This document shows positions 1 to 9,128 of a DNA stretch of 64,000 bases, piece after piece. The DNA lies in assembly GCF_902459765.1 (NCBI RefSeq), contig NZ_CABPSP010000013.1, forward strand, positions 1-64,000, written 5' to 3'. This stretch comes from Pandoraea anapnoica (GTDB lineage Bacteria > Pseudomonadota > Gammaproteobacteria > Burkholderiales > Burkholderiaceae). A program made the position numbers and the translations under genes. The notes under the pieces were generated by a model. It was not told where the DNA came from. It saw nothing but the letters and a program-made list of their open reading frames with translations, and did not search any database. Each line of letters starts with the position of its first letter. Positions within the stretch are counted from its first letter, which is position 1.

Positions 1-205
1 CGCCGGATAGATTTAGGCAAGCCAAACACTGCATCAAATCAGTCTTGCAAAAACGGGGGTGACCATAGATTTGTTTTCTGGCGTGCGCGATGTGGCAATG
101 TCGGCAATTCGGGCGATGCGCACGCGTGATGCTCGGGATCCGTGCACCGCAACGTCGCGCAGGCCCTATACAATGCATCATCGCTGCCTGAACCCCGTTG
201 CCTGC
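1..205. other. Non-coding start of window before nudB
   Basis: No convincing gene is visible. An in-frame GTG at 59 would extend nudB upstream, but the added residues do not look like the NudB family. The sequence TATACAAT near 165-172 resembles a -10 element close to the nudB start. Confidence 0.4.
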
Positions 206-670
206 ATGAAACCCTTCAAGATTCCCGAATCCGTGCTGGTCGTGATCTACACGCCGGCGCTCGACGTTCTGCTCATCGAGCGTGCCGATGCGGAGAATTT
301 CTGGCAGTCCGTCACCGGCAGCAAGGATCAGCTCGACGAGCCGCTGGTCGAGACCGCAGCACGCGAAGTCTTCGAAGAAACGGGGATTCGCGTGGCAGAC
401 GGCACACCCGTGCCCTATGCGGCGCTGACCGACTGGCATCACGAGATTCAGTACAACATCTACCCGCGCTGGGCGCATCGCTACGCGCCGGGCATCACGC
501 GCAACACGGAACACTGGTTCGGCCTGTGCGTCCCGGAAAACACGGTCGTGACGCTCTCGCCGCGCGAGCACGTCGACTATGTCTGGTTGCCGTGGGAAGC
601 GGCCGCCGAGCGTTGCTTCTCCCCCTCGAACGGCGACGCCATCCGGCAGTTGCCGTTGCGCGTGCGCTGA
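206..670 (+). CDS. nudB: Dihydroneopterin triphosphate diphosphatase NudB
   Basis: This is a cytosolic Nudix hydrolase that removes pyrophosphate from dihydroneopterin triphosphate early in folate synthesis. The 154-residue product resembles E. coli NudB along its length: FWQSVTGS leads into the Nudix box, which ends REVFEETGI, and RYAPGITRNTEHWF follows in the second half. The box has six rather than five residues between its first Gly and first Glu (GSKDQLDE). ATG 206 gives the N-terminus MKPFKIPES, which fits the family; in-frame starts at 59 (GTG) and 173 add unrelated residues. It ends 46 bases before clsB and is probably co-transcribed with it. Confidence 0.88.
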   Translation: MKPFKIPESVLVVIYTPALDVLLIERADAENFWQSVTGSKDQLDEPLVETAAREVFEETGIRVADGTPVPYAALTDWHHEIQYNIYPRWAHRYAPGITRNTEHWFGLCVPENTVVTLSPREHVDYVWLPWEAAAERCFSPSNGDAIRQLPLRVR

Positions 671-716
671 TCGTCCGCCCCATGCCCTGCGTGCCCATCG
701 TCCGCCCGCCCAGCCG

Positions 717-1883
717 ATGAGCAAATATCTGCCGTTCTCTCGCGACAACGAACTGGCACTGCTCTATCTCGGCGCGAACTACTTCACCGCCCTCATCGAC
801 GCCATCGACCGCGCCGAGCACGACGTGGCGCTCGAGACGTACATCTTCGAAGCCGACAACGCCGGGGAGAATGTCAGCGCCGCGCTACAGCGGGCGGCGC
901 AACGGGGGGTCAAAGTGCGGGTGATCACGGATGGCATCGGCACCAGCCGACGCCTGCCGTTCTTCGACGCGTGGCGTGAGAACGGGGTGGCGCATCGCAT
1001 TTACAACCCGCAACTCTTCGGCAAGTTTGGTTTCTCGCGCACGCATCGCAAGATCGCTATCGTTGACCACACGGTGGCGTTCGTAGGCGGCATCAACATC
1101 ATCGACGACTACAACGGTGGTGGCGGAGGCGGCGGCACGCGCATGGACGACCCGCGCTGGGACTTCGCGGTGCAGTGCCGGGGACCCATCGTCGCCGAGA
1201 TTGTCGCGGCGTTTCACCTTCAGTGGCAGCGTCTTGCTCCGGGGTATCTCGGTACGCCGTTTCGTCACCGTCGCCGGGGCTTGCGCGGGCGTTTGCACGC
1301 GCCCTATGCCGGTCAGGCCGCCTTCGTCGCGCGGGACAACCTCCACAATCGTCGCGCGGTCGAGAAGGCCTATCTGATGGCGCTGGGCCGGGCGCGTAAC
1401 GAGGTCTGGCTCGCCAATCCGTACTTCGTCCCGGGACGCCGTCTGCGACGGGCCCTCACGCAGGCCGCCAGACGCGGCGTGTCCGTCCATCTGCTCATCG
1501 GTCGCAAGGAGTTTCGCCTGCTGGACACGGCGGTGCCGTGGCTGTACGCCAAGCTGCTCGACGCCGGGGTGCGCATCGGTGAGTACGACATGCGTCAGTT
1601 GCACGGCAAGGTGGCGGTGGTGGACGATGTCTGGGCGACGGTCGGTTCGTCGAATCTCGATGCGTTGTCCCTGTTTCTGAATCACGAAGCCAATGTCGTA
1701 GTGCTTGACGATCCCGTTGTCATCGAGCTGCGCGACCATATCCGCCGTGCGTTCGGGGAGGCGCGTCTGATCGACCCGGAGCGTTACGGCGAACGCTCGC
1801 GTTGGCGGCGCTTTCGTCAGTGGATGGCCTACCGGCTCTATCGCCTGGCGATGAAACTGCTCACGCGCGGCAAGTACGACTGA
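717..1883 (+). CDS. clsB: Cardiolipin synthase B-type phospholipase D protein
   Basis: This is a phospholipase D superfamily protein of 388 residues that should make cardiolipin at the inner membrane, as ClsB does. Two HKD motifs are visible: HRKIAIVD from His110 and HGKVAVVDD from His296, each followed by a GG/GS-N segment (VGGINI, VGSSNLD). There is no N-terminal transmembrane pair, which separates it from ClsA. ATG 717 was chosen because it gives the ClsB-like start MSKYLPFSRDNE. A run of seven glycines (residues 134-140) follows the first motif. The C-terminus is basic (RSRWRRFRQWMAYRLYRL), suiting membrane contact. Confidence 0.85.
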   Translation: MSKYLPFSRDNELALLYLGANYFTALIDAIDRAEHDVALETYIFEADNAGENVSAALQRAAQRGVKVRVITDGIGTSRRLPFFDAWRENGVAHRIYNPQLFGKFGFSRTHRKIAIVDHTVAFVGGINIIDDYNGGGGGGGTRMDDPRWDFAVQCRGPIVAEIVAAFHLQWQRLAPGYLGTPFRHRRRGLRGRLHAPYAGQAAFVARDNLHNRRAVEKAYLMALGRARNEVWLANPYFVPGRRLRRALTQAARRGVSVHLLIGRKEFRLLDTAVPWLYAKLLDAGVRIGEYDMRQLHGKVAVVDDVWATVGSSNLDALSLFLNHEANVVVLDDPVVIELRDHIRRAFGEARLIDPERYGERSRWRRFRQWMAYRLYRLAMKLLTRGKYD

Positions 1884-2014
1884 GCGGCGTCTGCCCCTCC
1901 CCAACCGCCTGCCCGCGCCCGCCGGGCCGGGGTCCAGGCCCAATGCCGATTAGGTATTCCGGTCTAATAAATTCCTTGTTACCCCATGGACGTTTCCCAA
2001 TAATAGGACGGCCG

Positions 2015-2050
2015 TTCGATTTTTTGGTTAGCATCGAAGAACGGATAACC
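2015..2050. promoter_or_regulatory. Candidate operator in front of the TetR gene
   Basis: Two interleaved inverted repeats lie just upstream of the TetR start: TTCGAT (2015-2020) with ATCGAA (2033-2038), and GGTTA (2026-2030) with TAACC (2046-2050). TetR repressors commonly bind such sites next to their own gene. The palindromes are short, so this is tentative. Confidence 0.3.
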
Positions 2051-2067
2051 AAAGCGATGCAAAACAT

Positions 2068-2661
2068 ATGCGAAAGGGTGAACAGACACGTGCCGCGATC
2101 CTGAATGCCGCGCTTGAACTGGCGGGGCGCGACGGGCTTGAGGGGCTGACGATCGGCTTGCTGGCCGATCGTATGCAAATGAGCAAGAGCGGCGTCTTCG
2201 CGCACTTCGGGTCGCGTGAGGATTTGCAGATCGAAGTGCTGATGGAATACCACCGGCGCTTCGATGAGGAAGTGTTCGCTCCCAGCATGGACGCGCCGCG
2301 CGGCCTGCCGCGACTCAGAGCGCTGGTGGATCGCTGGATGGACAAGCGGATTCGCGAAGTGACGACGGGCTGCATCTATATCAGCGGCGCTGTCGAGTAT
2401 GACGATCGCGCGGCCAGTCCGGTGCGCGAAGCCTTGGTGAAGAGCGTGCAGTTGTGGCGGTCCGCCCTGCTGCGCGCGATTACGCAAGCGAAGGAGGAGG
2501 GACATCTGCGCCCGGACACCGATCCGCGCCTGATGCTCTTTGAAATGTACAGCCTGACACTCGGCCTGCATCACGACGCGCGCTTCCTTCGGGACCCCGG
2601 CGCCGTCGACATGACCCGGGTGGCACTGGAAAAACTGATTTCGTCTTATCAGCGCGGGTGA
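2068..2661 (+). CDS. TetR/AcrR-family regulator of the fatty-acid operon
   Basis: A 197-residue TetR-family repressor. The N-terminal helix-turn-helix occupies about residues 8-55 (TRAAILNAALELAGRDGLEG, then MSKSGVFAHFGSREDL); the C-terminal half is the ligand-binding and dimer domain. It sits 48 bases upstream of the acyl-CoA dehydrogenase and points the same way. A TetR gene heading a beta-oxidation operon is common in Burkholderiales, so an acyl-CoA or fatty acid is the likely inducer. The ligand is inferred. A candidate operator lies at 2015-2050. Confidence 0.85.
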   Translation: MRKGEQTRAAILNAALELAGRDGLEGLTIGLLADRMQMSKSGVFAHFGSREDLQIEVLMEYHRRFDEEVFAPSMDAPRGLPRLRALVDRWMDKRIREVTTGCIYISGAVEYDDRAASPVREALVKSVQLWRSALLRAITQAKEEGHLRPDTDPRLMLFEMYSLTLGLHHDARFLRDPGAVDMTRVALEKLISSYQRG

Positions 2662-2709
2662 GGCGCGAGCCGTCCGCGATTCGATTCGATTTGTTCGGAG
2701 GAGTAGGTC

Positions 2710-4497
2710 ATGGGACAGTACAACGCGCCGCTGCGCGACATGCAATTCGTGATGCACGAACTGCTGGGCGTAGAAAACGAATTGAAGGCGATGCCGAAGC
2801 ACGCGGACATCGATGCCGACACCATCAATCAGGTGCTCGAAGAAGCCGGCAAGTTCTGTAGCGAAGTCGTCTTCCCGCTGAATCAAGTGGGCGATCGCGA
2901 AGGCTGCAAATACGAAGGCGACGGCGTCGTCACCACTCCCACGGGCTTCAAGGCGGCCTATCAGCAATATGTCGAAGCCGGCTGGCCGTCACTGGCGTGC
3001 GATCCGGAGTTCGGCGGTCAGGGACTGCCGCAGGTCGTGAACAACGCCCTGTACGAAATGCTCAACTCGGCCAACCAGGCGTGGACGATGTATCCCGGCC
3101 TGTCGCACGGCGCTTACGAGTGTCTGCACGCCCATGGCACCCCCGAACAACAAGCCACCTATCTGCCGAAGATCGTGTCGGGCGAATGGACGGGCACGAT
3201 GTGCCTGACCGAGCCGCACTGCGGCACCGACCTGGGCATGCTGCGCACGAAGGCCGAGCCGAACGGCGACGGTTCGTACGCCATCTCCGGCACCAAGATC
3301 TTCATCTCGGCGGGCGAGCATGACATGGCCGCCAACATCGTTCACCTCGTGCTGGCACGTTTGCCGGATGCGCCGCCGGGAACGAAGGGCATCTCGCTGT
3401 TCGTCGTGCCGAAGTTCATCCCCGATGCGAACGGCGCACCGGGCGAGCGCAACGGCATCAAGTGCGGCTCCATCGAACACAAGATGGGCATTCACGGCAA
3501 CGCCACGTGCGTGATGAACCTCGACGGCGCGAAGGGCTGGCTCGTCGGCGAACCGAACAAGGGCCTGAACGCCATGTTCGTGATGATGAACGCGGCACGT
3601 CAGGGCGTTGGCATGCAGGGCATGGGCCTGACCGAAGTCGCTTATCAGAACTCGCTGGTGTACGCGAAGGAACGCATCCAGATGCGCTCGCTCACCGGTC
3701 CGAAGGCACCGGACAAGCCCGCTGATCCGATCATCGTGCACCCGGACGTGCGTCGCATGCTGCTCACGCAAAAGGCCTATGTGGAAGGCGGTCGCGCTTT
3801 CTCGTACTGGACCGCGCTGCACATCGACAAGGAACTGTCGCACGGCGACGAAGCCGAGCGTAAGGAAGCGGCCGACCTCGTCGCGCTGCTCACGCCGATC
3901 ATCAAGGCATTCCTGACGGACAACGCTTTCGAGTGTACGAACCACGCCATGCAGATCTACGGCGGTCACGGGTTCATCTCCGAGTGGGGCATGGAGCAAT
4001 ACGTGCGCGATGCGCGTATCAACATGATCTACGAAGGTACCAACTCGATTCAGGCGCTCGACCTGCTCGGCCGCAAGGTGCTTGGCGACATGGGCGCGAA
4101 GCTCAAGAAGTTCGGCAAGCTCGTGTCGGACTTCGTGGAAGCCGAAGGCACGAAGGAAGAGATGCAGGAGTTCATCAATCCGCTCGCGGATATCGGTGAC
4201 AAGGTCCAGAAGCTGACGATGGAAATCGGCATGAAGGCGATGGCCAATCCGGACGAAGTGGGTGCGGCGTCTGTGCCGTATCAGCGCGTGGTCGGCCATC
4301 TGGTCTTCGCGTATTTCTGGGCGCGCATGGCACGTATTGCACTGGACAAGCAAGGCAGCGGCGACAAGTTCTACGAATCGAAGCTCGCCACGGCGCGCTT
4401 CTACTTCGCCAAGTTGCTGCCGGAGACCGCGTCGCAAATTCGCATGGCCCGTGCCGGCGCGAAGACGCTGATGGAAGTCGACGTCGACCTGTTCTGA
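2710..4497 (+). CDS. Acyl-CoA dehydrogenase (FadE-type, 595 residues)
   Basis: FAD-dependent acyl-CoA dehydrogenase catalysing the first step of beta-oxidation. The domain order is an N-terminal helical domain, the middle domain with the FAD-contact motif MCLTEPHCGTDLG near residue 160, the C-terminal helical domain with YGGHGFISEWGMEQYVRDAR, and an extra C-terminal extension as in the 590-600 residue bacterial class. The Glu in IYEGTNSIQALDL is the expected catalytic base. A good ribosome site (GGAGGAG) precedes ATG 2710. It is the first enzyme gene of an operon whose next two genes follow at gaps of 17 bases. Chain-length preference cannot be read from the sequence. Confidence 0.9.
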   Translation: MGQYNAPLRDMQFVMHELLGVENELKAMPKHADIDADTINQVLEEAGKFCSEVVFPLNQVGDREGCKYEGDGVVTTPTGFKAAYQQYVEAGWPSLACDPEFGGQGLPQVVNNALYEMLNSANQAWTMYPGLSHGAYECLHAHGTPEQQATYLPKIVSGEWTGTMCLTEPHCGTDLGMLRTKAEPNGDGSYAISGTKIFISAGEHDMAANIVHLVLARLPDAPPGTKGISLFVVPKFIPDANGAPGERNGIKCGSIEHKMGIHGNATCVMNLDGAKGWLVGEPNKGLNAMFVMMNAARQGVGMQGMGLTEVAYQNSLVYAKERIQMRSLTGPKAPDKPADPIIVHPDVRRMLLTQKAYVEGGRAFSYWTALHIDKELSHGDEAERKEAADLVALLTPIIKAFLTDNAFECTNHAMQIYGGHGFISEWGMEQYVRDARINMIYEGTNSIQALDLLGRKVLGDMGAKLKKFGKLVSDFVEAEGTKEEMQEFINPLADIGDKVQKLTMEIGMKAMANPDEVGAASVPYQRVVGHLVFAYFWARMARIALDKQGSGDKFYESKLATARFYFAKLLPETASQIRMARAGAKTLMEVDVDLF

Positions 4498-4514
4498 GAG
4501 CGGAGGAGATCACC

Positions 4515-6959
4515 GTGAGCCAAACCAACAAACCCCTGGTCGTACGCAAGGTCGCCGTGCTCGGCGCCGGCGTGATGGGTGCGCAGATTGCCGCGCACCT
4601 CGTCAACGCGAAAGTGCCCGTCGTACTGTTCGATCTGCCCGCCAAGGAAGGCCCGAAGAATGGCGTCGTCACGCGCGCCATCGAGAGCCTGAAGAAGCTG
4701 AGCCCTGCGCCGTTCGCCGACAAAGCCGACGCACAATACATCGAAGCCGCGAACTACGAGGACGACCTCGAAAAGCTCGCCGGTTGCGACGTGGTGATCG
4801 AAGCGATCGCCGAGCGCATGGACTGGAAACACGACCTGTACAAGAAGGTCTCGCCGCATCTGGCCAAGCACGCGATTTTCGCGTCGAACACGTCAGGCCT
4901 GTCGATCACCGAACTCTCGGAAGGTTTCGACGCCGATCTGAAGGCGCGCTTCTGCGGCGTGCACTTCTTCAACCCGCCGCGTTACATGCATCTGGTCGAA
5001 TTGATCCCGACCGCAACGACCGCGCCGGAAATCCTCGATCAGCTCGAAACGTTCCTCACGTCCACGCTCGGCAAGGGTGTCGTGCGTGCGAAGGACACGC
5101 CGAACTTCATCGCGAACCGTGTCGGTGTCTTCTCGATTCTGGCGGTGTTCGCTGAGGCGCAGAAGTTCGGCATTCCGTTCGACGTCGTCGACGATCTGAC
5201 GGGCAGCAAGCTCGGTCGCGCCAAGTCGGCCACGTTCCGTACCGCCGACGTGGTCGGGCTGGACACGATGGCGCACGTCATCAAGACGATGCAGGACGGC
5301 CTGAAGGACGATCCGTTTGCCCCGACGTACGCCACGCCGCCCGTGCTCAAAGCACTGGTGGAGAAGGGCGCACTGGGTCAGAAGACGGGTGCGGGCTTTT
5401 ACAAGAAGGAAGGCAAGGTCATCAAGGTACTCGACCCGCAAACGGGTGAGTACGTCGAGTCGGGCAAGAAGGCCGACGAAATGGTAGCGCGCATTCTGAA
5501 GAAGGCGCCGGCGGAGCGTCTGCGCCTGCTGCGTGAATCGACCAACCCGCAGGCACAGTTCCTGTGGGCCGTGTTCCGCGACGTTTTCCATTACATCGGC
5601 GTGTATCTGGAGCAGATCGCCGACAACGCACGTGAAGTCGACTTCGCGATTCGCTGGGGCTTCGGCTGGACCACGGGTCCGTTCGAGGACTGGCAAGCGG
5701 CGGGCTGGAAGGACATCGCCCAGTGGGTGCAGGAAGATATCGACGCGGGCAAGGCCCTGTCGAACGCCCCGCTGCCCAAGTGGGTGACGGGCGGTAAGGT
5801 GGCCGAAGCCGGTGGCGTTCACACCGCGCAGGGCTCGTACAACCCGGCGAAGGACGCCTTCGTGCCGCGCAGCACGCTGCCGGTATATCAGCGTCAGGTG
5901 TTCCCTGCATCGCTTGTGGGTGAGGCCAGCGCCGATCCGCGCAAGTTCGGCAAGACCATCGAAGAGACCGACGCCGTGCGTCTGTGGGTCGACGAAACCC
6001 CGGGCCAGGACGACGTGCTGATCGTCTCGTTCAAGACGAAGATGAACACCATCGGGCCTGACGTCATCGACGGCCTGACCCGCGCTATCGATCTGGCCGA
6101 GCAGCAGTACCGCGGCGTGGTCGTGTGGCAGCCGACGTCGCTCAAGCTCGGCGCGCCGGGCGGTCCGTTCTCGGCAGGTGCCGATCTGGAAGCCGCCATG
6201 CCCGCCTTCATGATGGGTGGCGCCAAGGGTATCGAACCTTTCATCAAGAAGTTCCAGGACGGCATGATGCGTGTGAAGTACGCGCAGGTGCCGGTCGTCT
6301 CGGCCGTGTCCGGCATTGCGCTGGGCGGTGGCTGCGAACTGCTGCTGCATAGCGCCAAACGCGTGGCGGCGCTGGAGAGCTACATCGGTCTCGTGGAAGT
6401 CGGCGTCGGCCTCGTGCCGGGCGGCGGCGGCCTGAAGGAAGCGGCGATCCGCGCGGCCGAAGCGGCCACCGCCGCCGGTAGCGTCCAGTATCTGCAATTC
6501 GTGACGAAGTCGTTCACCAACGCCGCGATGGCGAAGGTCTCGGCCTCTGCGCTCGACGCTCGCGACATGGGCTATCTCAAGCCGTCGGACACCATTGTCT
6601 ACAACGTGCACGAACTGCTGTCGGTCGCCCGCAACGAAGCGCGCGCGCTGTCGGTTGCCGGGTATCGTCCGCCGCTCAAACCGGCAGGTATTCCGGTGGC
6701 AGGCCGCTCGGGCGTGTCGACGATCAAGGCGTCGCTCGTGAACATGCGCGACGGCAACTTCATCTCGGCGCACGATTTCCTGATTGCCTCGCGCATTGCC
6801 GAAGCCGTGTGCGGTGGCGACGTCGAAGCGGGCAGCCTCGTGAACGAAGAATGGCTGCTGGCGCTTGAGCGTCGCGCCTTCATCGAACTGCTAGGCACGT
6901 CGAAGACCCAGGAACGCATCATGGGCATGCTGCAGACCGGCAAGCCGGTGCGCAACTAA
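4515..6959 (+). CDS. Bifunctional 3-hydroxyacyl-CoA dehydrogenase / enoyl-CoA hydratase
   Basis: An 814-residue fusion performing the hydration and NAD-dependent dehydrogenation steps of beta-oxidation. The dehydrogenase module comes first: the Rossmann motif GAGVMGAQIAAHL starts near residue 17 and HFFNPPRYMHLVE near 155. The crotonase module comes last: GGPFSAGADLEAA and SGIALGGGCELLLHSA near 540-610. This order is the reverse of E. coli FadB and matches B. subtilis FadN. The start is GTG at 4515, preceded by GGAGGAG. It is followed 17 bases later by the thiolase that uses its product. Confidence 0.9.
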   Translation: MSQTNKPLVVRKVAVLGAGVMGAQIAAHLVNAKVPVVLFDLPAKEGPKNGVVTRAIESLKKLSPAPFADKADAQYIEAANYEDDLEKLAGCDVVIEAIAERMDWKHDLYKKVSPHLAKHAIFASNTSGLSITELSEGFDADLKARFCGVHFFNPPRYMHLVELIPTATTAPEILDQLETFLTSTLGKGVVRAKDTPNFIANRVGVFSILAVFAEAQKFGIPFDVVDDLTGSKLGRAKSATFRTADVVGLDTMAHVIKTMQDGLKDDPFAPTYATPPVLKALVEKGALGQKTGAGFYKKEGKVIKVLDPQTGEYVESGKKADEMVARILKKAPAERLRLLRESTNPQAQFLWAVFRDVFHYIGVYLEQIADNAREVDFAIRWGFGWTTGPFEDWQAAGWKDIAQWVQEDIDAGKALSNAPLPKWVTGGKVAEAGGVHTAQGSYNPAKDAFVPRSTLPVYQRQVFPASLVGEASADPRKFGKTIEETDAVRLWVDETPGQDDVLIVSFKTKMNTIGPDVIDGLTRAIDLAEQQYRGVVVWQPTSLKLGAPGGPFSAGADLEAAMPAFMMGGAKGIEPFIKKFQDGMMRVKYAQVPVVSAVSGIALGGGCELLLHSAKRVAALESYIGLVEVGVGLVPGGGGLKEAAIRAAEAATAAGSVQYLQFVTKSFTNAAMAKVSASALDARDMGYLKPSDTIVYNVHELLSVARNEARALSVAGYRPPLKPAGIPVAGRSGVSTIKASLVNMRDGNFISAHDFLIASRIAEAVCGGDVEAGSLVNEEWLLALERRAFIELLGTSKTQERIMGMLQTGKPVRN

Positions 6960-6976
6960 GCCGACCGGAGACTGAC

Positions 6977-8176
6977 ATGAGCAAACAACTGCAAGACGCC
7001 TATATCGTTGCCGCCACGCGTGCGCCGATCGGCAAGGCACCCAAGGGCAGCTACAAGAACACGCGTCCGGACGATCTGCTCGCGACCATCCTCAAAAGCA
7101 CGCTCGCTCAGGTGCCGGATCTCGATCCGAAGGTCATCGAGGACGCGATCATCGGCTGCGCCATCCCCGAAGCCCAGCAGGGCCTGAACGTGGCGCGTAT
7201 CGGTGCGCTGCTCTCGGGACTGCCGAACACGGTCGGCGGCGTCACCGTCAACCGTTTCTGCGCCTCGGGCCTGACCGCACTGGCGATGGCGGCCGACCGC
7301 ATTCGTGTGGGCGAAGCCGACGCCATGATCGCCGGCGGCATCGAAAGCATGAGCATGGTGCCGATGATGGGCAACACACCGTCGCTCTCGCCATCGATCT
7401 TTGAGCGCGATGAGAACGTGGGCATCGCCTACGGCATGGGGCTGACGGCGGAGAAGGTCGCGCAGCAGTGGGGCGTGACCCGCGAAGCGCAGGACGCCTT
7501 TGCGCTGGCGTCGCATCAGAAGGCCATCAAGGCACAGCAGGCCGGTGAGTTCACCAACGAGATCACGCCGATCGAGATCGTCGAGCGTTTCCCGAATCTG
7601 GCGACGGGCGAAGTGTCGGTCAAGACGCGTACGCTCTCGCTCGACGAAGGTCCGCGTCCCGATACGTCCATCGAAGGGCTGGGCAAGCTGCGTCCCGTGT
7701 TCGCGAACAAGGGGTCGGTGACGGCCGGTAACAGTTCGCAGACGTCGGACGGCGCCGGTGCGCTGCTCGTCGTGAGCGAAAAGATCCTCAAGCAATTCAA
7801 CCTCACGCCGCTCGCGCGTTTCGTGTCGTTCGCCGTGCGCGGCGTGCCGCCCGAGATCATGGGCATCGGGCCGAAGGAAGCGATTCCGGCGGCGCTTCGT
7901 GCTGCAGGGCTGAGCCAGCAGGACATGGACTGGATCGAGCTGAACGAAGCGTTCGCTGCGCAGGCGCTCGCCGTCATCAAGGATCTGGACCTCGACACCA
8001 GCAAGGTCAACCCGATGGGTGGCGCGATTGCGCTGGGTCACCCGCTGGGCGCGACCGGCGCGATTCGTGCTGCAACCGTGGTGCACGCGCTGCGCCGTCA
8101 CAACCTGAAGTACGGCATGGTGACGATGTGCGTGGGCACCGGTATGGGCGCGGCGGGCATCATCGAGCGCATGTAA
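6977..8176 (+). CDS. Acetyl-CoA C-acyltransferase (3-ketoacyl-CoA thiolase)
   Basis: A 399-residue thiolase that releases acetyl-CoA from 3-ketoacyl-CoA, the last step of the beta-oxidation turn. The nucleophilic Cys95 lies in NRFCASGLTA, the active-site His in GGAIALGHPLGATGA, and the second Cys in MCVGTGMGAAG. The length is normal for the family. It lies directly behind the fused dehydrogenase/hydratase and ahead of a crotonase, so it most likely serves the same fatty-acid pathway (FadA-type) rather than polyhydroxybutyrate synthesis. Confidence 0.9.
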   Translation: MSKQLQDAYIVAATRAPIGKAPKGSYKNTRPDDLLATILKSTLAQVPDLDPKVIEDAIIGCAIPEAQQGLNVARIGALLSGLPNTVGGVTVNRFCASGLTALAMAADRIRVGEADAMIAGGIESMSMVPMMGNTPSLSPSIFERDENVGIAYGMGLTAEKVAQQWGVTREAQDAFALASHQKAIKAQQAGEFTNEITPIEIVERFPNLATGEVSVKTRTLSLDEGPRPDTSIEGLGKLRPVFANKGSVTAGNSSQTSDGAGALLVVSEKILKQFNLTPLARFVSFAVRGVPPEIMGIGPKEAIPAALRAAGLSQQDMDWIELNEAFAAQALAVIKDLDLDTSKVNPMGGAIALGHPLGATGAIRAATVVHALRRHNLKYGMVTMCVGTGMGAAGIIERM

Positions 8177-8183
8177 GGCAGAC

Positions 8184-8279
8184 GCCGCCCGTGCATGGGC
8201 GGCACGCCAGACACTACGATTGACGACGGCTCAGGACGCCGGGGTGCGGTTTCGCGAATGCGTGGCTGCCCCCGGCGTC
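8184..8279 (+). promoter_or_regulatory. Two inverted repeats between thiolase and crotonase genes
   Basis: The 142-base gap holds GCCGCCC/GGGCGGC (8184-8190 and 8197-8203, 6-base loop) and a perfect 10-base repeat GACGCCGGGG/CCCCGGCGTC (8235-8244 and 8270-8279, 25-base loop). Neither is followed by a T run, so they are more likely RNA-processing or attenuation structures than intrinsic terminators. Confidence 0.45.
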
Positions 8280-8318
8280 GTCATCTGTCGCTATTGAGAC
8301 ACCGAGGAGACACACACG

Positions 8319-9086
8319 ATGGAAGACGTATTGGTGCAGCGTCAGGGCGCGGTGCAGGTGCTCACGCTCAACCGCGTTCAGAAGAAAAACGCGATCACCG
8401 CCGACATGTATCAGGCGCTCGCGGACGGGATCAACGAAGCCGAAGACGACGCCTCGCTGCGCGTGATTCTGATTCAGGGCCAGCCCGAAGCCTTCTCGGC
8501 GGGCAACGACCTCGAAGATTTCCTGAAAAATCCGCCGAAGGACGAGAGCGCGCCCGTGTTCCAGTTCCTGCGTGCGATCAGTCAGGCGACCAAGCCGATC
8601 GTGGCGGCCGTGGCGGGCAATGCCGTCGGCGTGGGTACGACGATGCTGCTGCACTGTGACGTCGTCTACGCGGCCGATTCGGCCCGCTTCGCGCTGCCGT
8701 TCTCGCAACTGGCACTGTGCCCTGAAGCGGCGTCGAGCTGGCTGCTGCCACGTGTGTCGGGCTATCACCGCGCCGCCGAGAAGCTGCTTTTCGGTGAGCC
8801 GTTCGACGTGAACGAAGCGGTCGCCATGGGCTTCGTCAACCGGATCGTGCCTGCGGCCGAACTGGCAGAGTTCGCTGCAAAGCGTGCCGCGCAACTGGCC
8901 GCCATGCCTGCCGGGTCGCTGCGCGTGACCAAGCAACTGATGAAGGCTGACGGCGCAAGCGACGTACAGGCACGCATTGGCGAGGAAGGTGTTGAGTTCG
9001 CCAAGCGCTTGCTGTCGCCCGAGGCCCGTGAAGCGTTCACGGCCTTCTTCGAGAAGCGCAAACCGGATTTCACGAAGATTTCGTAA
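8319..9086 (+). CDS. Crotonase-family enoyl-CoA hydratase/isomerase
   Basis: A 255-residue single-domain crotonase. The oxyanion-hole segments are FSAGNDLEDF near residue 66 and AGNAVGVGTTML near 104. The later motif LCPEAASSWLLPR has Glu where delta3,delta2-enoyl-CoA isomerases of the ECI2 type carry their catalytic acid, so isomerisation of unsaturated acyl-CoAs is at least as likely as hydration. It is last in the beta-oxidation operon, 142 bases behind the thiolase, with GAGGAG before the ATG. A strong terminator follows at 9129-9171. Confidence 0.82.
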   Translation: MEDVLVQRQGAVQVLTLNRVQKKNAITADMYQALADGINEAEDDASLRVILIQGQPEAFSAGNDLEDFLKNPPKDESAPVFQFLRAISQATKPIVAAVAGNAVGVGTTMLLHCDVVYAADSARFALPFSQLALCPEAASSWLLPRVSGYHRAAEKLLFGEPFDVNEAVAMGFVNRIVPAAELAEFAAKRAAQLAAMPAGSLRVTKQLMKADGASDVQARIGEEGVEFAKRLLSPEAREAFTAFFEKRKPDFTKIS

Positions 9087-9128
9087 ATTCAGCCGCTTTC
9101 GGACCGTCTGTCCGTCCGTTGAAAAGAC

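Noticed and set aside
1861-2967. Long minus-strand open frame opposite tetR and the acyl-CoA dehydrogenase gene
   Set aside because: It lies antisense to clearly coding genes, is rich in Arg and His as expected of GC-rich shadow frames, and matches no family. The same holds for the long frames at 4893-6773, 10023-11849 and 40251-41306.
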